64,000 nt of DNA from positions 620,001-684,000 of the forward strand of contig NW_027478399.1 in the NCBI RefSeq assembly GCF_051014685.1, written 5' to 3'. The stretch comes from Ptiloglossa arizonensis. Taxonomy: Eukaryota; Arthropoda; Insecta; Hymenoptera; Colletidae. The translations under genes were made by a program, and so were the position numbers. This document shows, piece by piece, positions 1 through 12,200 of this stretch. Within the stretch, counting starts at the first letter, position 1, and each line of letters begins with the position of its first letter. A model generated the notes under the pieces. The model made no database searches. It was not told the DNA's origin and worked only from the letters and a program-made list of their open reading frames with translations.

Positions 1-513
1 GATTGACGACCACGAGAAATTCCTATTGCATCTGAAAGCAGAAACTCGCTCGATTGCAAGGGTACGTGTATTTTTGCCCTAGGCCATAGTAGTTATTGGT
101 TTCGAGTATCAGACATGCGAAAATTTTGATGGTTTCTCAACCATTCCTTATCTTCAAACTCCCATATCTCGCGAACGAATTGACGAACTCGAGAAATTCT
201 TGTTGGATCTGAAAGCAGAAATTCGCCGGATTACAGCGGTATGTGTATATTTGCCCTAGGCCATAGTAGTTATTGGTTTCGAGTATCAGACTTGCGAAAA
301 TTTTGATGGTTTCTCAACCATTCCTTTATTTCAAACTCCCATATCTCGCGAACGGATTGACAAACTCGAGAAATTCCTGTTGCATCTGAAAGTTGAAACT
401 CGCCCGATTACAGTGGTGTGTGTACCTTCCCCCTAGGCCATTCCAGTTATTGGTTTCGAGTATCAGACCAGCGAAAATTTTGATGGTTTCTCAACCATTT
501 CTTAACTTCAAAC

Positions 514-530
514 TCCCGTATCACGCGAAC
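514..530 (-). other. CENP-B-box-like motif, complete core match
   Basis: On the minus strand this reads GTTCGCGTGATACGGGA, which fits the established CENP-B box core NTTCGNNNNANNCGGGN at all nine fixed bases. The common monomer reads GTTCGCGAGATATGGGA at the same place, 8 of 9. The first base is G, not the pyrimidine of the human box. Binding is not shown by sequence; a one-base step from an 8/9 consensus can be chance. Confidence 0.5.
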
Positions 531-1142
531 GGATTGACGAACTCGAGAAATTCCTATTGCATCTGAAAGCAGAAACTCGCGCGATTACAACAGTATGTGT
601 ATTTTTCCCCTAGGCCTTTGTAGTTATTTGTTTCGAGTATCAGACCAGCGAAAATTTTGATGTTTTCTCAACCATTCCTTAACTTCAAACTCCCATATCT
701 CGCGAACGGATTGACGAACTCGAGAAATTCCTGTTGCATCTGAAAGTAGAAACTCGCACGATTACAACGGCATGTTTATTTTTCCCCTAGGCCTTTGTAG
801 TTATTGGTTTCGGGAATCTGACTTGCGGAAATTTTGATGGTTTCTCAACCATTCCTTAACTTCAAACTCCCATATCTCGCGAACGAAATGACGAACTCGA
901 GAAATTCCTATTGCATCTGAAAGCAGAAATTCGCCCGATTACAACGGTATGTGTATTTTTGCCCTAGGCCTCTGTAGTTATTGGTTTCGAGTATCAGACT
1001 TGCGAAAATTTTGATGGTTTATCAACCATTCCTTAATTTCAAACTCCCATATCTCGCGAACGGATTGACGAACTCGCGAAGTTCCTGTTGCTTCTGAAAG
1101 TAGAAACTCGCCCCAATACAATGGTGTGTGTACTTTTCCCCT

Positions 1143-1163
1143 AACCCATAGTAGTTATGGGTT
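1143..1163 (+). other. Perfect 8-bp hairpin class AACCCATA / TATGGGTT
   Basis: Stem arms AACCCATA and TATGGGTT are separated by a 5-nt loop (GTAGT). Common monomers have AGGCCATA and TATTGGTT here, which pair at only five of eight positions. I found 31 perfect copies, starting at 1143, 3090, 4506, 5922, 7869, 9286, 11233, 15481, 16012, 17427, 17958, 18489, 20435, 24328, 28929, 33000, 34062, 36540, 40077, 46093, 49457, 50697, 52998, 54061, 54415, 56538, 58132, 58309, 60081, 62217 and 63976. In every one, both arms carry the changes together. Confidence 0.9.
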
Positions 1164-1340
1164 TCGAGTATCAGACTTGCGAAAATTTTGATGGTTTGTC
1201 AACCATTCCTTAACTTCAAACTCCCATATCTCGCGAACGGATTGACGAACTCGAGAAACTCCTATTGCATCTGAAAGCAGAAACTAGCCCGATTACAACG
1301 GTATGTGTATTTTTGCCCTAGGCCTCTGTGGTTATTGGTT

Positions 1341-2048
1341 TCGAGTATCAGACTTGCGAAAATTTTGATGGTTTCTCAACCGTTCCTTAAATTCAAACTC
1401 CCATATCTCGCGAACGGATTGACGAACTCGAGAAATTCCTGTTGCATCTGAAAGTAGAAACTCGCCCGATTACAAGGGTATGTGTATTTTTCCCCTAGGA
1501 CTTTGTAGTTATTGGTTTCGGGAATCAGACTTGCGAAAATTTTGATGGTTGCACAACCATTCCTTAACTTCAAACTCCCATATCTCGCGAACGAATTGAC
1601 GAACTCGACAAATTCTTCTTGCATCTGAAAGCAGAAACTCGCCCGATTACAGCGGTGTGTGTATTTTTCCCCTAGGCCTTTGTAGTTATTTGTTTCGAGT
1701 ATCAGACTTGCGAAAATTTTGATGGTTTCTCAACCGTTCCTTAAATTCAAACTCCCATATCTCGCGAACGGATTGACGAACTCGAGAAATTCCTGTTGCA
1801 TCTGAAAGTAGAAACTCGCCCGATTACAAGGGTATGTGTATTTTTCCCCTAGGACTTTGTAGTTATTGGTTTCGGGAATCAGACTTGCGAAAATTTTGAT
1901 GGTTGCACAACCATTCCTTAACTTCAAACTCCCATATCTCGCGAACGAATTGACGAACTCGACAAATTCTTCTTGCATCTGAAAGCAGAAACTCGCCCGA
2001 TTACAGCGGTGTGTGTATTTTTCCCCTAGGCCTTTGTAGTTATTTGTT
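1341..2048 (+). repeat. Tandem two-monomer (354 bp) duplication
   Basis: The segments 1341-1694 and 1695-2048 appear identical or nearly so. They include the rare GGTTGCACAACC variant, which in later 8-mer copies occurs once per unit (for example at 3493 and 4909). The extra copy here therefore looks like a local unequal exchange of exactly 354 bp. Confidence 0.9.
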
Positions 2049-2283
2049 TCGAGTATCAGACTTGCGAAAATTTTGATGGTTTCTCAACCATTCCTTTATT
2101 TCAAACTCCCATATCTCGCGAACGGATTGACAAACTCGAGAAATTCCTGTTGCATCTGAAAGTTGAAACTCGCCCGATTACAGTGGTGTGTGTACCTTCC
2201 CCCTAGGCCATTCCAGTTATTGGTTTCGAGTATCAGACCAGCGAAAATTTTGATGGTTTCTCAACCATTTCTTAACTTCAAAC

Positions 2284-2300
2284 TCCCGTATCACGCGAAC
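2284..2300 (-). other. CENP-B-box-like motif, complete core match
   Basis: Same 17-nt site as at 514, ten monomers further on, in the second copy of the TTCCTTTATT three-monomer segment. Confidence 0.5.
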
Positions 2301-2630
2301 GGATTGACGAACTCGAGAAATTCCTATTGCATCTGAAAGCAGAAACTCGCGCGATTACAACAGTATGTGTATTTTTCCCCTAGGCCTTTGTAGTTATTTG
2401 TTTCGAGTATCAGACCAGCGAAAATTTTGATGGTTTCTCAACCATTCCTTAACTTCAAACTCCCATATCTCGCGAACGGATTGACGAACTCGAGAAATTC
2501 CTGTTGCATCTGAAAGTAGAAACTCGCACGATTACAACGGCATGTTTATTTTTCCCCTAGGCCTTTGTAGTTATTGGTTTCGGGAATCTGACTTGCGAAA
2601 ATTTTGATGGTTTCTCAACCATTCCTTAAC

Positions 2631-5462
2631 TTCTAACACACATATCTCGCGAACGGATTGACGATCTCAAGAAATTCCTGTTGCATCTGAAAGTAGAATC
2701 TCGCACGATTACAACGGCATGTGTATTTTTCCCCTAGGCCTTTGTAGTTATTCGTTTCGGGAATCTGACTTGCGAAAATTTTGATGGTTTCTCAACCATT
2801 CCTTAACTTCAAACTCCCATATCTCGCGAACGAAATGACGAACTCGAGAAATTCCTATTGCATCTGAAAGCAGAAATTCGCCCGATTACAACGGTATGTG
2901 TATTTTTGCCCTAGGCCTCTGTAGTTATTGGTTTCGAGTATCAGACTTGCGAAAATTTTGATGGTTTATCAACCATTCCTTAATTTCAAACTCCCATATC
3001 TCGCGAACGGATTGACGAACTCGCGAAGTTCCTGTTGCTTCTGAAAGTAGAAACTCGCCCCAATACAATGGTGTGTGTACTTTTCCCCTAACCCATAGTA
3101 GTTATGGGTTTCGAGTATCAGACTTGCGAAAATTTTGATGGTTTGTCAACCATTCCTTAACTTCAAACTCCCATATCTCGCGAACGGATTGACGAACTCG
3201 AGAAACTCCTATTGCATCTGAAAGCAGAAACTCGCCCGATTACAACGGTATGTGTATTTTTGCCCTAGGCCTCTGTGGTTATTGGTTTCGAGTATCAGAC
3301 TTGCGAAAATTTTGATGGTTTCTCAACCGTTCCTTAAATTCAAACTCCCATATCTCGCGAACGGATTGACGAACTCGAGAAATTCCTGTTGCATCTGAAA
3401 GTAGAAACTCGCCCGATTACAAGGGTATGTGTATTTTTCCCCTAGGACTTTGTAGTTATTGGTTTCGGGAATCAGACTTGCGAAAATTTTGATGGTTGCA
3501 CAACCATTCCTTAACTTCAAACTCCCATATCTCGCGAACGAATTGACGAACTCGACAAATTCTTCTTGCATCTGAAAGCAGAAACTCGCCCGATTACAGC
3601 GGTGTGTGTATTTTTCCCCTAGGCCTTTGTAGTTATTTGTTTCGAGTATCAGACTTGCGAAAATTTTGATGGTTTCTCAACCATTCCTTAACTTCAAACT
3701 CCCATATCTCGGGAACGGATTGACGACCACGAGAAATTCCTATTGCATCTGAAAGCAGAAACTCGCTCGATTGCAAGGGTACGTGTATTTTTGCCCTAGG
3801 CCATAGTAGTTATTGGTTTCGAGTATCAGACATGCGAAAATTTTGATGGTTTCTCAACCATTCCTTATCTTCAAACTCCCATATCTCGCGAACGAATTGA
3901 CGAACTCGAGAAATTCTTGTTGGATCTGAAAGCAGAAATTCGCCGGATTACAGCGGTATGTGTATATTTGCCCTAGGCCATAGTAGTTATTGGTTTCGAG
4001 TATCAGACTTGCGAAAATTTTGATGGTTTCTCAACCATTCCTTAACTTCTAACACACATATCTCGCGAACGGATTGACGATCTCAAGAAATTCCTGTTGC
4101 ATCTGAAAGTAGAATCTCGCACGATTACAACGGCATGTGTATTTTTCCCCTAGGCCTTTGTAGTTATTCGTTTCGGGAATCTGACTTGCGAAAATTTTGA
4201 TGGTTTCTCAACCATTCCTTAACTTCAAACTCCCATATCTCGCGAACGAAATGACGAACTCGAGAAATTCCTATTGCATCTGAAAGCAGAAATTCGCCCG
4301 ATTACAACGGTATGTGTATTTTTGCCCTAGGCCTCTGTAGTTATTGGTTTCGAGTATCAGACTTGCGAAAATTTTGATGGTTTATCAACCATTCCTTAAT
4401 TTCAAACTCCCATATCTCGCGAACGGATTGACGAACTCGCGAAGTTCCTGTTGCTTCTGAAAGTAGAAACTCGCCCCAATACAATGGTGTGTGTACTTTT
4501 CCCCTAACCCATAGTAGTTATGGGTTTCGAGTATCAGACTTGCGAAAATTTTGATGGTTTGTCAACCATTCCTTAACTTCAAACTCCCATATCTCGCGAA
4601 CGGATTGACGAACTCGAGAAACTCCTATTGCATCTGAAAGCAGAAACTAGCCCGATTACAACGGTATGTGTATTTTTGCCCTAGGCCTCTGTGGTTATTG
4701 GTTTCGAGTATCAGACTTGCGAAAATTTTGATGGTTTCTCAACCGTTCCTTAAATTCAAACTCCCATATCTCGCGAACGGATTGACGAACTCGAGAAATT
4801 CCTGTTGCATCTGAAAGTAGAAACTCGCCCGATTACAAGGGTATGTGTATTTTTCCCCTAGGACTTTGTAGTTATTGGTTTCGGGAATCAGACTTGCGAA
4901 AATTTTGATGGTTGCACAACCATTCCTTAACTTCAAACTCCCATATCTCGCGAACGAATTGACGAACTCGACAAATTCTTCTTGCATCTGAAAGCAGAAA
5001 CTCGCCCGATTACAGCGGTGTGTGTATTTTTCCCCTAGGCCTTTGTAGTTATTTGTTTCGAGTATCAGACTTGCGAAAATTTTGATGGTTTCTCAACCAT
5101 TCCTTAACTTCAAACTCCCATATCTCGGGAACGGATTGACGACCACGAGAAATTCCTATTGCATCTGAAAGCAGAAACTCGCTCGATTGCAAGGGTACGT
5201 GTATTTTTGCCCTAGGCCATAGTAGTTATTGGTTTCGAGTATCAGACATGCGAAAATTTTGATGGTTTCTCAACCATTCCTTATCTTCAAACTCCCATAT
5301 CTCGCGAACGAATTGACGAACTCGAGAAATTCTTGTTGGATCTGAAAGCAGAAATTCGCCGGATTACAGCGGTATGTGTATATTTGCCCTAGGCCATAGT
5401 AGTTATTGGTTTCGAGTATCAGACTTGCGAAAATTTTGATGGTTTCTCAACCATTCCTTAAC
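2631..5462 (+). repeat. 8-mer HOR, two complete copies of 1,416 bp
   Basis: The diagnostic string TTCTAACACA lies at 2631, 4047 and 5463, spacing 1,416 = 8 x 177. Other landmarks keep the same spacing: GATTGACGACCACGAG at 3718, 5134 and 6550, and the perfect-hairpin monomer at 3090, 4506 and 5922. The copies are near-identical; AAACTAGCCC at about 4646 and 6062 replaces AAACTCGCCC at about 3231, one of the few differences. Such identity implies recent amplification. Confidence 0.95.
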
Positions 5463-7409
5463 TTCTAACACACATATCTCGCGAACGGATTGACGATCTC
5501 AAGAAATTCCTGTTGCATCTGAAAGTAGAATCTCGCACGATTACAACGGCATGTGTATTTTTCCCCTAGGCCTTTGTAGTTATTCGTTTCGGGAATCTGA
5601 CTTGCGAAAATTTTGATGGTTTCTCAACCATTCCTTAACTTCAAACTCCCATATCTCGCGAACGAAATGACGAACTCGAGAAATTCCTATTGCATCTGAA
5701 AGCAGAAATTCGCCCGATTACAACGGTATGTGTATTTTTGCCCTAGGCCTCTGTAGTTATTGGTTTCGAGTATCAGACTTGCGAAAATTTTGATGGTTTA
5801 TCAACCATTCCTTAATTTCAAACTCCCATATCTCGCGAACGGATTGACGAACTCGCGAAGTTCCTGTTGCTTCTGAAAGTAGAAACTCGCCCCAATACAA
5901 TGGTGTGTGTACTTTTCCCCTAACCCATAGTAGTTATGGGTTTCGAGTATCAGACTTGCGAAAATTTTGATGGTTTGTCAACCATTCCTTAACTTCAAAC
6001 TCCCATATCTCGCGAACGGATTGACGAACTCGAGAAACTCCTATTGCATCTGAAAGCAGAAACTAGCCCGATTACAACGGTATGTGTATTTTTGCCCTAG
6101 GCCTCTGTGGTTATTGGTTTCGAGTATCAGACTTGCGAAAATTTTGATGGTTTCTCAACCGTTCCTTAAATTCAAACTCCCATATCTCGCGAACGGATTG
6201 ACGAACTCGAGAAATTCCTGTTGCATCTGAAAGTAGAAACTCGCCCGATTACAAGGGTATGTGTATTTTTCCCCTAGGACTTTGTAGTTATTGGTTTCGG
6301 GAATCAGACTTGCGAAAATTTTGATGGTTGCACAACCATTCCTTAACTTCAAACTCCCATATCTCGCGAACGAATTGACGAACTCGACAAATTCTTCTTG
6401 CATCTGAAAGCAGAAACTCGCCCGATTACAGCGGTGTGTGTATTTTTCCCCTAGGCCTTTGTAGTTATTTGTTTCGAGTATCAGACTTGCGAAAATTTTG
6501 ATGGTTTCTCAACCATTCCTTAACTTCAAACTCCCATATCTCGGGAACGGATTGACGACCACGAGAAATTCCTATTGCATCTGAAAGCAGAAACTCGCTC
6601 GATTGCAAGGGTACGTGTATTTTTGCCCTAGGCCATAGTAGTTATTGCTTTCGAGTATCAGACATGCGAAAATTTTGATGGTTTCTCAACCATTCCTTAT
6701 CTTCAAACTCCCATATCTCGCGAACGAATTGACGAACTCGAGAAATTCTTGTTGGATCTGAAAGCAGAAATTCGCCGGATTACAGCGGTATGTGTATATT
6801 TGCCCTAGGCCATAGTAGTTATTGGTTTCGAGTATCAGACTTGCGAAAATTTTGATGGTTTCTCAACCATTCCTTTATTTCAAACTCCCATATCTCGCGA
6901 ACGGATTGACAAACTCGAGAAATTCCTGTTGCATCTGAAAGTTGAAACTCGCCCGATTACAGTGGTGTGTGTACCTTCCCCCTAGGCCATTCCAGTTATT
7001 GGTTTCGAGTATCAGACCAGCGAAAATTTTGATGGTTTCTCAACCATTTCTTAACTTCAAACTCCCGTATCACGCGAACGGATTGACGAACTCGAGAAAT
7101 TCCTATTGCATCTGAAAGCAGAAACTCGCGCGATTACAACAGTATGTGTATTTTTCCCCTAGGCCTTTGTAGTTATTTGTTTCGAGTATCAGACCAGCGA
7201 AAATTTTGATGGTTTCTCAACCATTCCTTAACTTCAAACTCCCATATCTCGCGAACGGATTGACGAACTCGAGAAATTCCTGTTGCATCTGAAAGTAGAA
7301 ACTCGCACGATTACAACGGCATGTTTATTTTTCCCCTAGGCCTTTGTAGTTATTGGTTTCGGGAATCTGACTTGCGAAAATTTTGATGGTTTCTCAACCA
7401 TTCCTTAAC
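5463..7409 (+). repeat. 11-mer version of the HOR (8-mer plus three monomers)
   Basis: This copy runs 1,947 bp (11 x 177) to the next TTCTAACACA at 7410. It carries three additional monomers from about 6870 to 7400, marked by TTCCTTTATT and the CCCGTATCACGCG variant. The same three monomers occur at 0.32-0.86 kb and 2.09-2.63 kb. Either the 8-mer arose from the 11-mer by loss of three monomers or the three were inserted; the sequence alone does not give the direction. Confidence 0.9.
7063..7079 (-). other. CENP-B-box-like motif, complete core match
   Basis: Lies in the three additional monomers of the 11-mer; the two 8-mer copies at 2.6-5.5 kb lack it. Confidence 0.5.
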
Positions 7410-7940
7410 TTCTAACACACATATCTCGCGAACGGATTGACGATCTCAAGAAATTCCTGTTGCATCTGAAAGTAGAAACTCGCACGATTACAACGGCATG
7501 TGTATTTTTCCCCTAGGCCTTTGTAGTTATTCGTTTCGGGAATCTGACTTGCGAAAATTTTGATGGTTTCTCAACCATTCCTTAACTTCAAACTCCCATA
7601 TCTCGCGAACGAAATGACGAACTCGAGAAATTCCTATTGCATCTGAAAGCAGAAATTCGCCCGATTACAACGGTATGTGTATTTTTGCCCTAGGCCTCTG
7701 TAGTTATTGGTTTCGAGTATCAGACTTGCGAAAATTTTGATGGTTTATCAACCATTCCTTAATTTCAAACTCCCATATCTCGCGAACGGATTGACGAACT
7801 CGCGAAGTTCCTGTTGCTTCTGAAAGTAGAAACTCGCCCCAATACAATGGTGTGTGTACTTTTCCCCTAACCCATAGTAGTTATGGGTTTCGAGTATCAG
7901 ACTTGCGAAAATTTTGATGGTTTGTCAACCATTCCTTAAC
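7410..7940 (+). repeat. Truncated fourth copy of the 8-mer HOR
   Basis: TTCTAACACA at 7410 starts another unit that follows the earlier copies for about three monomers. Near 7940 it switches to a type with CCCAAATCTCGCGAAAGG, which recurs at about 20.5, 24.4 and 29.0 kb. Confidence 0.8.
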
Positions 7941-9224
7941 TTCGAACTCCCAAATCTCGCGAAAGGATTGACGAACTCGAGAAACTCCTATTGCATCCGA
8001 AAGCAGAAACTCGCCCGATTACAACGGTATGTGTATTTTTGCCCTAGGCCTCTGTAGTTATTGGTTTCAAGTATCAGACTTGCGAAAATTTTGATGGTAT
8101 CTCAACCGTTCCTTAAATTCAAACTCCCATATCTCGCGAACGGATTGACGAACTCGAGAAATTCCTGTTGCATCTGAAAGTAGAAACTCGCCCGATTACA
8201 GCGGTATGTGTATTTTTGCCCTAGGCCATAGTAGTTATTGGTTTCGAGTATCAGAGTTGCGAAAATTTTGATGGTTTGTCAACCATTCCTTAATTTCAAA
8301 CTCCCATATCTCAGGAACGGATTGACGATCTCGAGAAATTCCTGTTGCTTCTGAAAGTAGAAACACGCCCGATTACAGTGGTGTGTGTACTTTTCCCCTA
8401 GGCCATTCCAGTTATTGGTTTCGAGTATCAGACAAGCGAAAATTTTGATGGTTTCTCAACCATTCCTTAATTTCAAACTCCCATATCTCGCGAACGGATT
8501 GACGAACACGAGAAATTCCTGTTGCTTCTGAAAGTAGAAACTCGCCCCATTACAATGGTGTGTGTACTTTTCCCCTTAGGCCATTCCAGTTATTGGTTTC
8601 GAGTATCAGACCAGCCAAATTTTTGATGGTTTCTCAACCATTCCTTAACTTCAAACTCCCATATTAATGGAACGGATTGACGAACTCGAGAAATTCCTAT
8701 TGCATCTGAAAGCAGAAACTCGCCCGATTACATCGGTGTGTGCATTTTTGCCCTAGGCCATAGTAGTTATTTGTTTCGAGTATCAGACTTGCGAAGATTT
8801 TGATGGTTTCTCAACCATTCCTTAACTTCAAACTCCCATATCGCGCGAACGGATTGACGAACACGAGAAATTCCTACTGCATCTGACAGCAGAAACTCGC
8901 CCGATTTCAACGGTATGTTTACTTTTCCCCTAGGCCATTCCAGTTATTGGTTTCGAGTATCAGACCAGCGAAAATTTTGATGGTTTCTCAACCATTCCTT
9001 AACTTCACACACACATATCTCGCGAACGGATTGACGAACACGAGAAATTCCTCTTGCATCTGAAAGTAGAAACTCGCCCGATTACAACGGTGTGTGTACT
9101 TTTCCCCTAGGCCATTGTAGTTATTGGTTTCGAGTATCAGACTTGCGAAAATTTTGATGGTTTCTCAACCATTTCTTAATTTCAAACTCCCATATCTCGC
9201 GAACGGATTGACGAACTCGCGAAG
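7941..9224 (+). repeat. Mixed monomers including the first copy of a recurrent cassette
   Basis: About seven monomers of different types. From roughly 8,100 to 8,850 they form an ordered series marked by CAACCGTTCC, CAGAGTTGCG, TCAGGAACGG, CAGACAAGCG, CCAGCCAAAT and ATTAATGG (8663), followed by a CGCGCGAACGG monomer. The same order returns many times between 20 and 62 kb but not between 9 and 20 kb. No gene or non-satellite sequence is visible. Confidence 0.8.
8100..8850 (+). repeat. Recurrent ordered monomer cassette (first copy)
   Basis: The order is: CAACCGTTCC, CAGAGTTGCG, TCAGGAACGG, CAGACAAGCG, CCAGCCAAAT with TCCCCTTAGG, ATTAATGG, then CGCGCGAACGG. Using ATTAATGG as marker, the cassette or part of it recurs at 21052, 25122, 29723, 34677 (ATTATTGG), 37332, 40869, 44939, 46887, 50251, 53615, 57332, 59103 and 61584. 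Copies at 21052 and 34677 lack the CAGACAAGCG member; the copy at 61584 keeps only the last two. It behaves as the unit that later HORs were built around. Confidence 0.85.
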
Positions 9225-12200
9225 TTCCTGTTGCTTCTGAAAGTAGAAACTCGTCCCATTACAATGGTGTGTGTACTTTTCCCCTAACCCATAGTAGTTA
9301 TGGGTTTCGAGTATCAGACCAGCGATAATTTTGATGGTTTCTCAACCATTCCTTAACTTCAAAGTCCCATATCTCGCGAACGGATTGACGAACTCGAGAA
9401 ATTCCTGTTGCATCTGAAAGTAGAAGCTCGCCCGATTACAGCGGTATGTGTATTTTAGCCCTAGGCCATAGTAGTTATTGGTTTCGAGTATCAGAGTTGC
9501 GAAAATTTTGATGGTTTCTCAACCATTCCTTAATTTCAAACTCCCATATCTCAGGAACGGATTGACGAACACGAGAAATTCCTGTTGCATCGGAAAGTAG
9601 AAACTCGCCCCATTACAGTGGTGTGTGTACTTCTCCCCTAGGCCACTCCAGTTATTGGTTTCGAGTATCAGACCAGCGATAATTTTGATGGTTTCTCAAC
9701 CATTCCTTAACTTCAAACTCCCATATCTCGCGAACGGATTGACGATCTCGAGAAATTCCTGTTGCATCTGAAAGTAGAAACACACCCCATTACAGTGGTG
9801 TGTGTACTTCTCCCCTAGGCCACTCCAGTTATTGGTTTCGAGTATCAGACCAGCAATAATTTTGATGGTTTCTCAACCATTCCTTAACTTCAAAGTCCCA
9901 TATCTCGCGAACGGATTGACGAACTCGAGAAATTCCTGTTGCATCTGAAAGTAGAAGCTCGCCCGATTACAGCGGTATGTGTATTTTAGCCCTAGGCCAT
10001 AGTAGTTATTGGTTTCGAGTATCAGAGTTGCGAAAATTTTGATGGTTTCTCAACCATTCCTTAATTTCAAACTCCCATATCTCAGGAACGGATTGACGAA
10101 CACGAGAAATTCCTGTTGCATCGGAAAGTAGAAACTCGCCCCATTACAGTGGTGTGTGTACTTCTCCCCTAGGCCACTCCAGTTATTGGTTTCGAGTATC
10201 AGACCAGCGATAATTTTGATGGTTTCTCAACCATTCTTTAACTTCAAAGTCCCATATCTCGCGAACGGATTGACGAACTCGAGAAATTCCTGTTGCATCT
10301 GAAAGTAGAAGCTCGCCCGATTACAGCGGTATGTGTATTTTAGCCCTAGGCCATAGTAGTTATTGGTTTCGAGTATCAGAGTTGCGAAAATTTTGATGGT
10401 TTCTCAACCATTCCTTAATTTCAAACTCCCATATCTCAGGAACGGATTGACGAACACGAGAAATTCCTGTTGCATCGGAAAGTAGAAACTCGCCCCATTA
10501 CAGTGGTGTGTGTACTTCTCCCCTAGGCCACTCCAGTTATTGGTTTCGAGTATCAGACCAGCGATAATTTTGATGGTTTCTCAACCATTCCTTAACTTCA
10601 AAGTCCCATATCTCGCGAACGGATTGACGAACTCGAGAAATTCCTGTTGCATCTGAAAGTAGAAGCTCGCCCGATTACAGCGGTATGTGTATTTTAGCCC
10701 TAGGCCATAGTAGTTATTGGTTTCGAGTATCAGAGTTGCGAAAATTTTGATGGTTTCTCAACCATTCCTTAATTTCAAACTCCCATATCTCAGGAACGGA
10801 TTGACGAACACGAGAAATTCCTGTTGCATCTGAAAGTAGAAGCTCGCCCGATTACAGCGGTATGTGTATTTTAGCCCTAGGCCATAGTAGTTATTGGTTT
10901 CGAGTATCAGAGTTGCGAAAATTTTGATGGTTTCTCAACCATTCCTTAATTTCAAACTCCCATATCTCAGGAACGGATTGACGAACACGAGAAATTCCTG
11001 TTGCATCGGAAAGTAGAAACTCGCCCCATTACAGTGGTGTGTGTACTTCTCCCCTAGGCCACTCCAGTTATTGGTTTCGAGTATCAGACCAGCGATAATT
11101 TTGATGGTTTCTCAACCATTCCTTAACTTCAAAGTCCCATATCTCGCGAACGGATTGACGAACTCGAGAAATTCCTGTTGCTTCTGAAAGTAGAAACTCG
11201 TCCCATTACAATGGTGTGTGTACTTTTCCCCTAACCCATAGTAGTTATGGGTTTCGAGTATCAGACCAGCGATAATTTTGATGGTTTCTCAACCATTCCT
11301 TAACTTCAAAGTCCCATATCTCGCGAACGGATTGACGAACTCGAGAAATTCCTGTTGCATCTGAAAGTAGAAGCTCGCCCGATTACAGCGGTATGTGTAT
11401 TTTAGCCCTAGGCCATAGTAGTTATTGGTTTCGAGTATCAGAGTTGCGAAAATTTTGATGGTTTCTCAACCATTCCTTAATTTCAAACTCCCATATCTCA
11501 GGAACGGATTGACGAACACGAGAAATTCCTGTTGCATCGGAAAGTAGAAACTCGCCCCATTACAGTGGTGTGTGTACTTCTCCCCTAGGCCACTCCAGTT
11601 ATTGGTTTCGAGTATCAGACCAGCGATAATTTTGATGGTTTCTCAACCATTCCTTAACTTCAAACTCCCATATCTCGCGAACGGATTGACGATCTCGAGA
11701 AATTCCTGTTGCATCTGAAAGTAGAAACACACCCCATTACAGTGGTGTGTGTACTTCTCCCCTAGGCCACTCCAGTTATTGGTTTCGAGTATCAGACCAG
11801 CAATAATTTTGATGGTTTCTCAACCATTCCTTAACTTCAAAGTCCCATATCTCGCGAACGGATTGACGAACTCGAGAAATTCCTGTTGCATCTGAAAGTA
11901 GAAGCTCGCCCGATTACAGCGGTATGTGTATTTTAGCCCTAGGCCATAGTAGTTATTGGTTTCGAGTATCAGAGTTGCGAAAATTTTGATGGTTTCTCAA
12001 CCATTCCTTAATTTCAAACTCCCATATCTCAGGAACGGATTGACGAACACGAGAAATTCCTGTTGCATCGGAAAGTAGAAACTCGCCCCATTACAGTGGT
12101 GTGTGTACTTCTCCCCTAGGCCACTCCAGTTATTGGTTTCGAGTATCAGACCAGCGATAATTTTGATGGTTTCTCAACCATTCTTTAACTTCAAAGTCCC

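Larger units (their letters stand above)
1..2630 (+). repeat. Left-end HOR block, irregular copy of the 8/11-mer unit
   Basis: This block contains the same monomer types as the 8-mer HOR to its right but in a different arrangement. A three-monomer segment marked by TTCCTTTATT at 321 recurs at 2091 (10 monomers later). The GAACGAAATG landmark at 881 recurs at 2828, 11 monomers later. Inside it is a two-monomer tandem duplication, listed separately. The TTCTAACACA monomer that opens the 8-mer is missing from the first pass and appears only at 2631. Confidence 0.85.

Noticed and set aside
65..82. Candidate CENP-B box on the plus strand in GGTTTCGAGTATCAGAC
   Set aside because: TTCG is present but the following fixed A and CGGG are not at the required positions.
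97..112. RNA polymerase III B-box-like string GGTTTCGAGTATC
   Set aside because: It resembles GGTTCGANTCC only with an extra T and a mismatch, and there is no paired A box at a suitable distance.
1376..1978. Minus-strand open frames of 82 codons at 1376, 1730, 3323, 4739, 6155, 18722 and similar places
   Set aside because: Monomers are 177 = 3 x 59 bp, so frames stay in phase between monomers. The frame is normally stopped once per monomer by TGA (in GGTTGAGAAACC read in reverse) and opens only where a variant such as GGTTGCACAACC removes it. The peptides repeat with a 59-residue period and have no signal, domain or separate start context.
2631..5462. Near-identical HOR copies as an assembly artefact
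   Set aside because: Not fully excluded. Copies differ by private changes (for example AAACTAGCCC only in some units), which argues against simple assembly duplication, but long-read support cannot be checked here.
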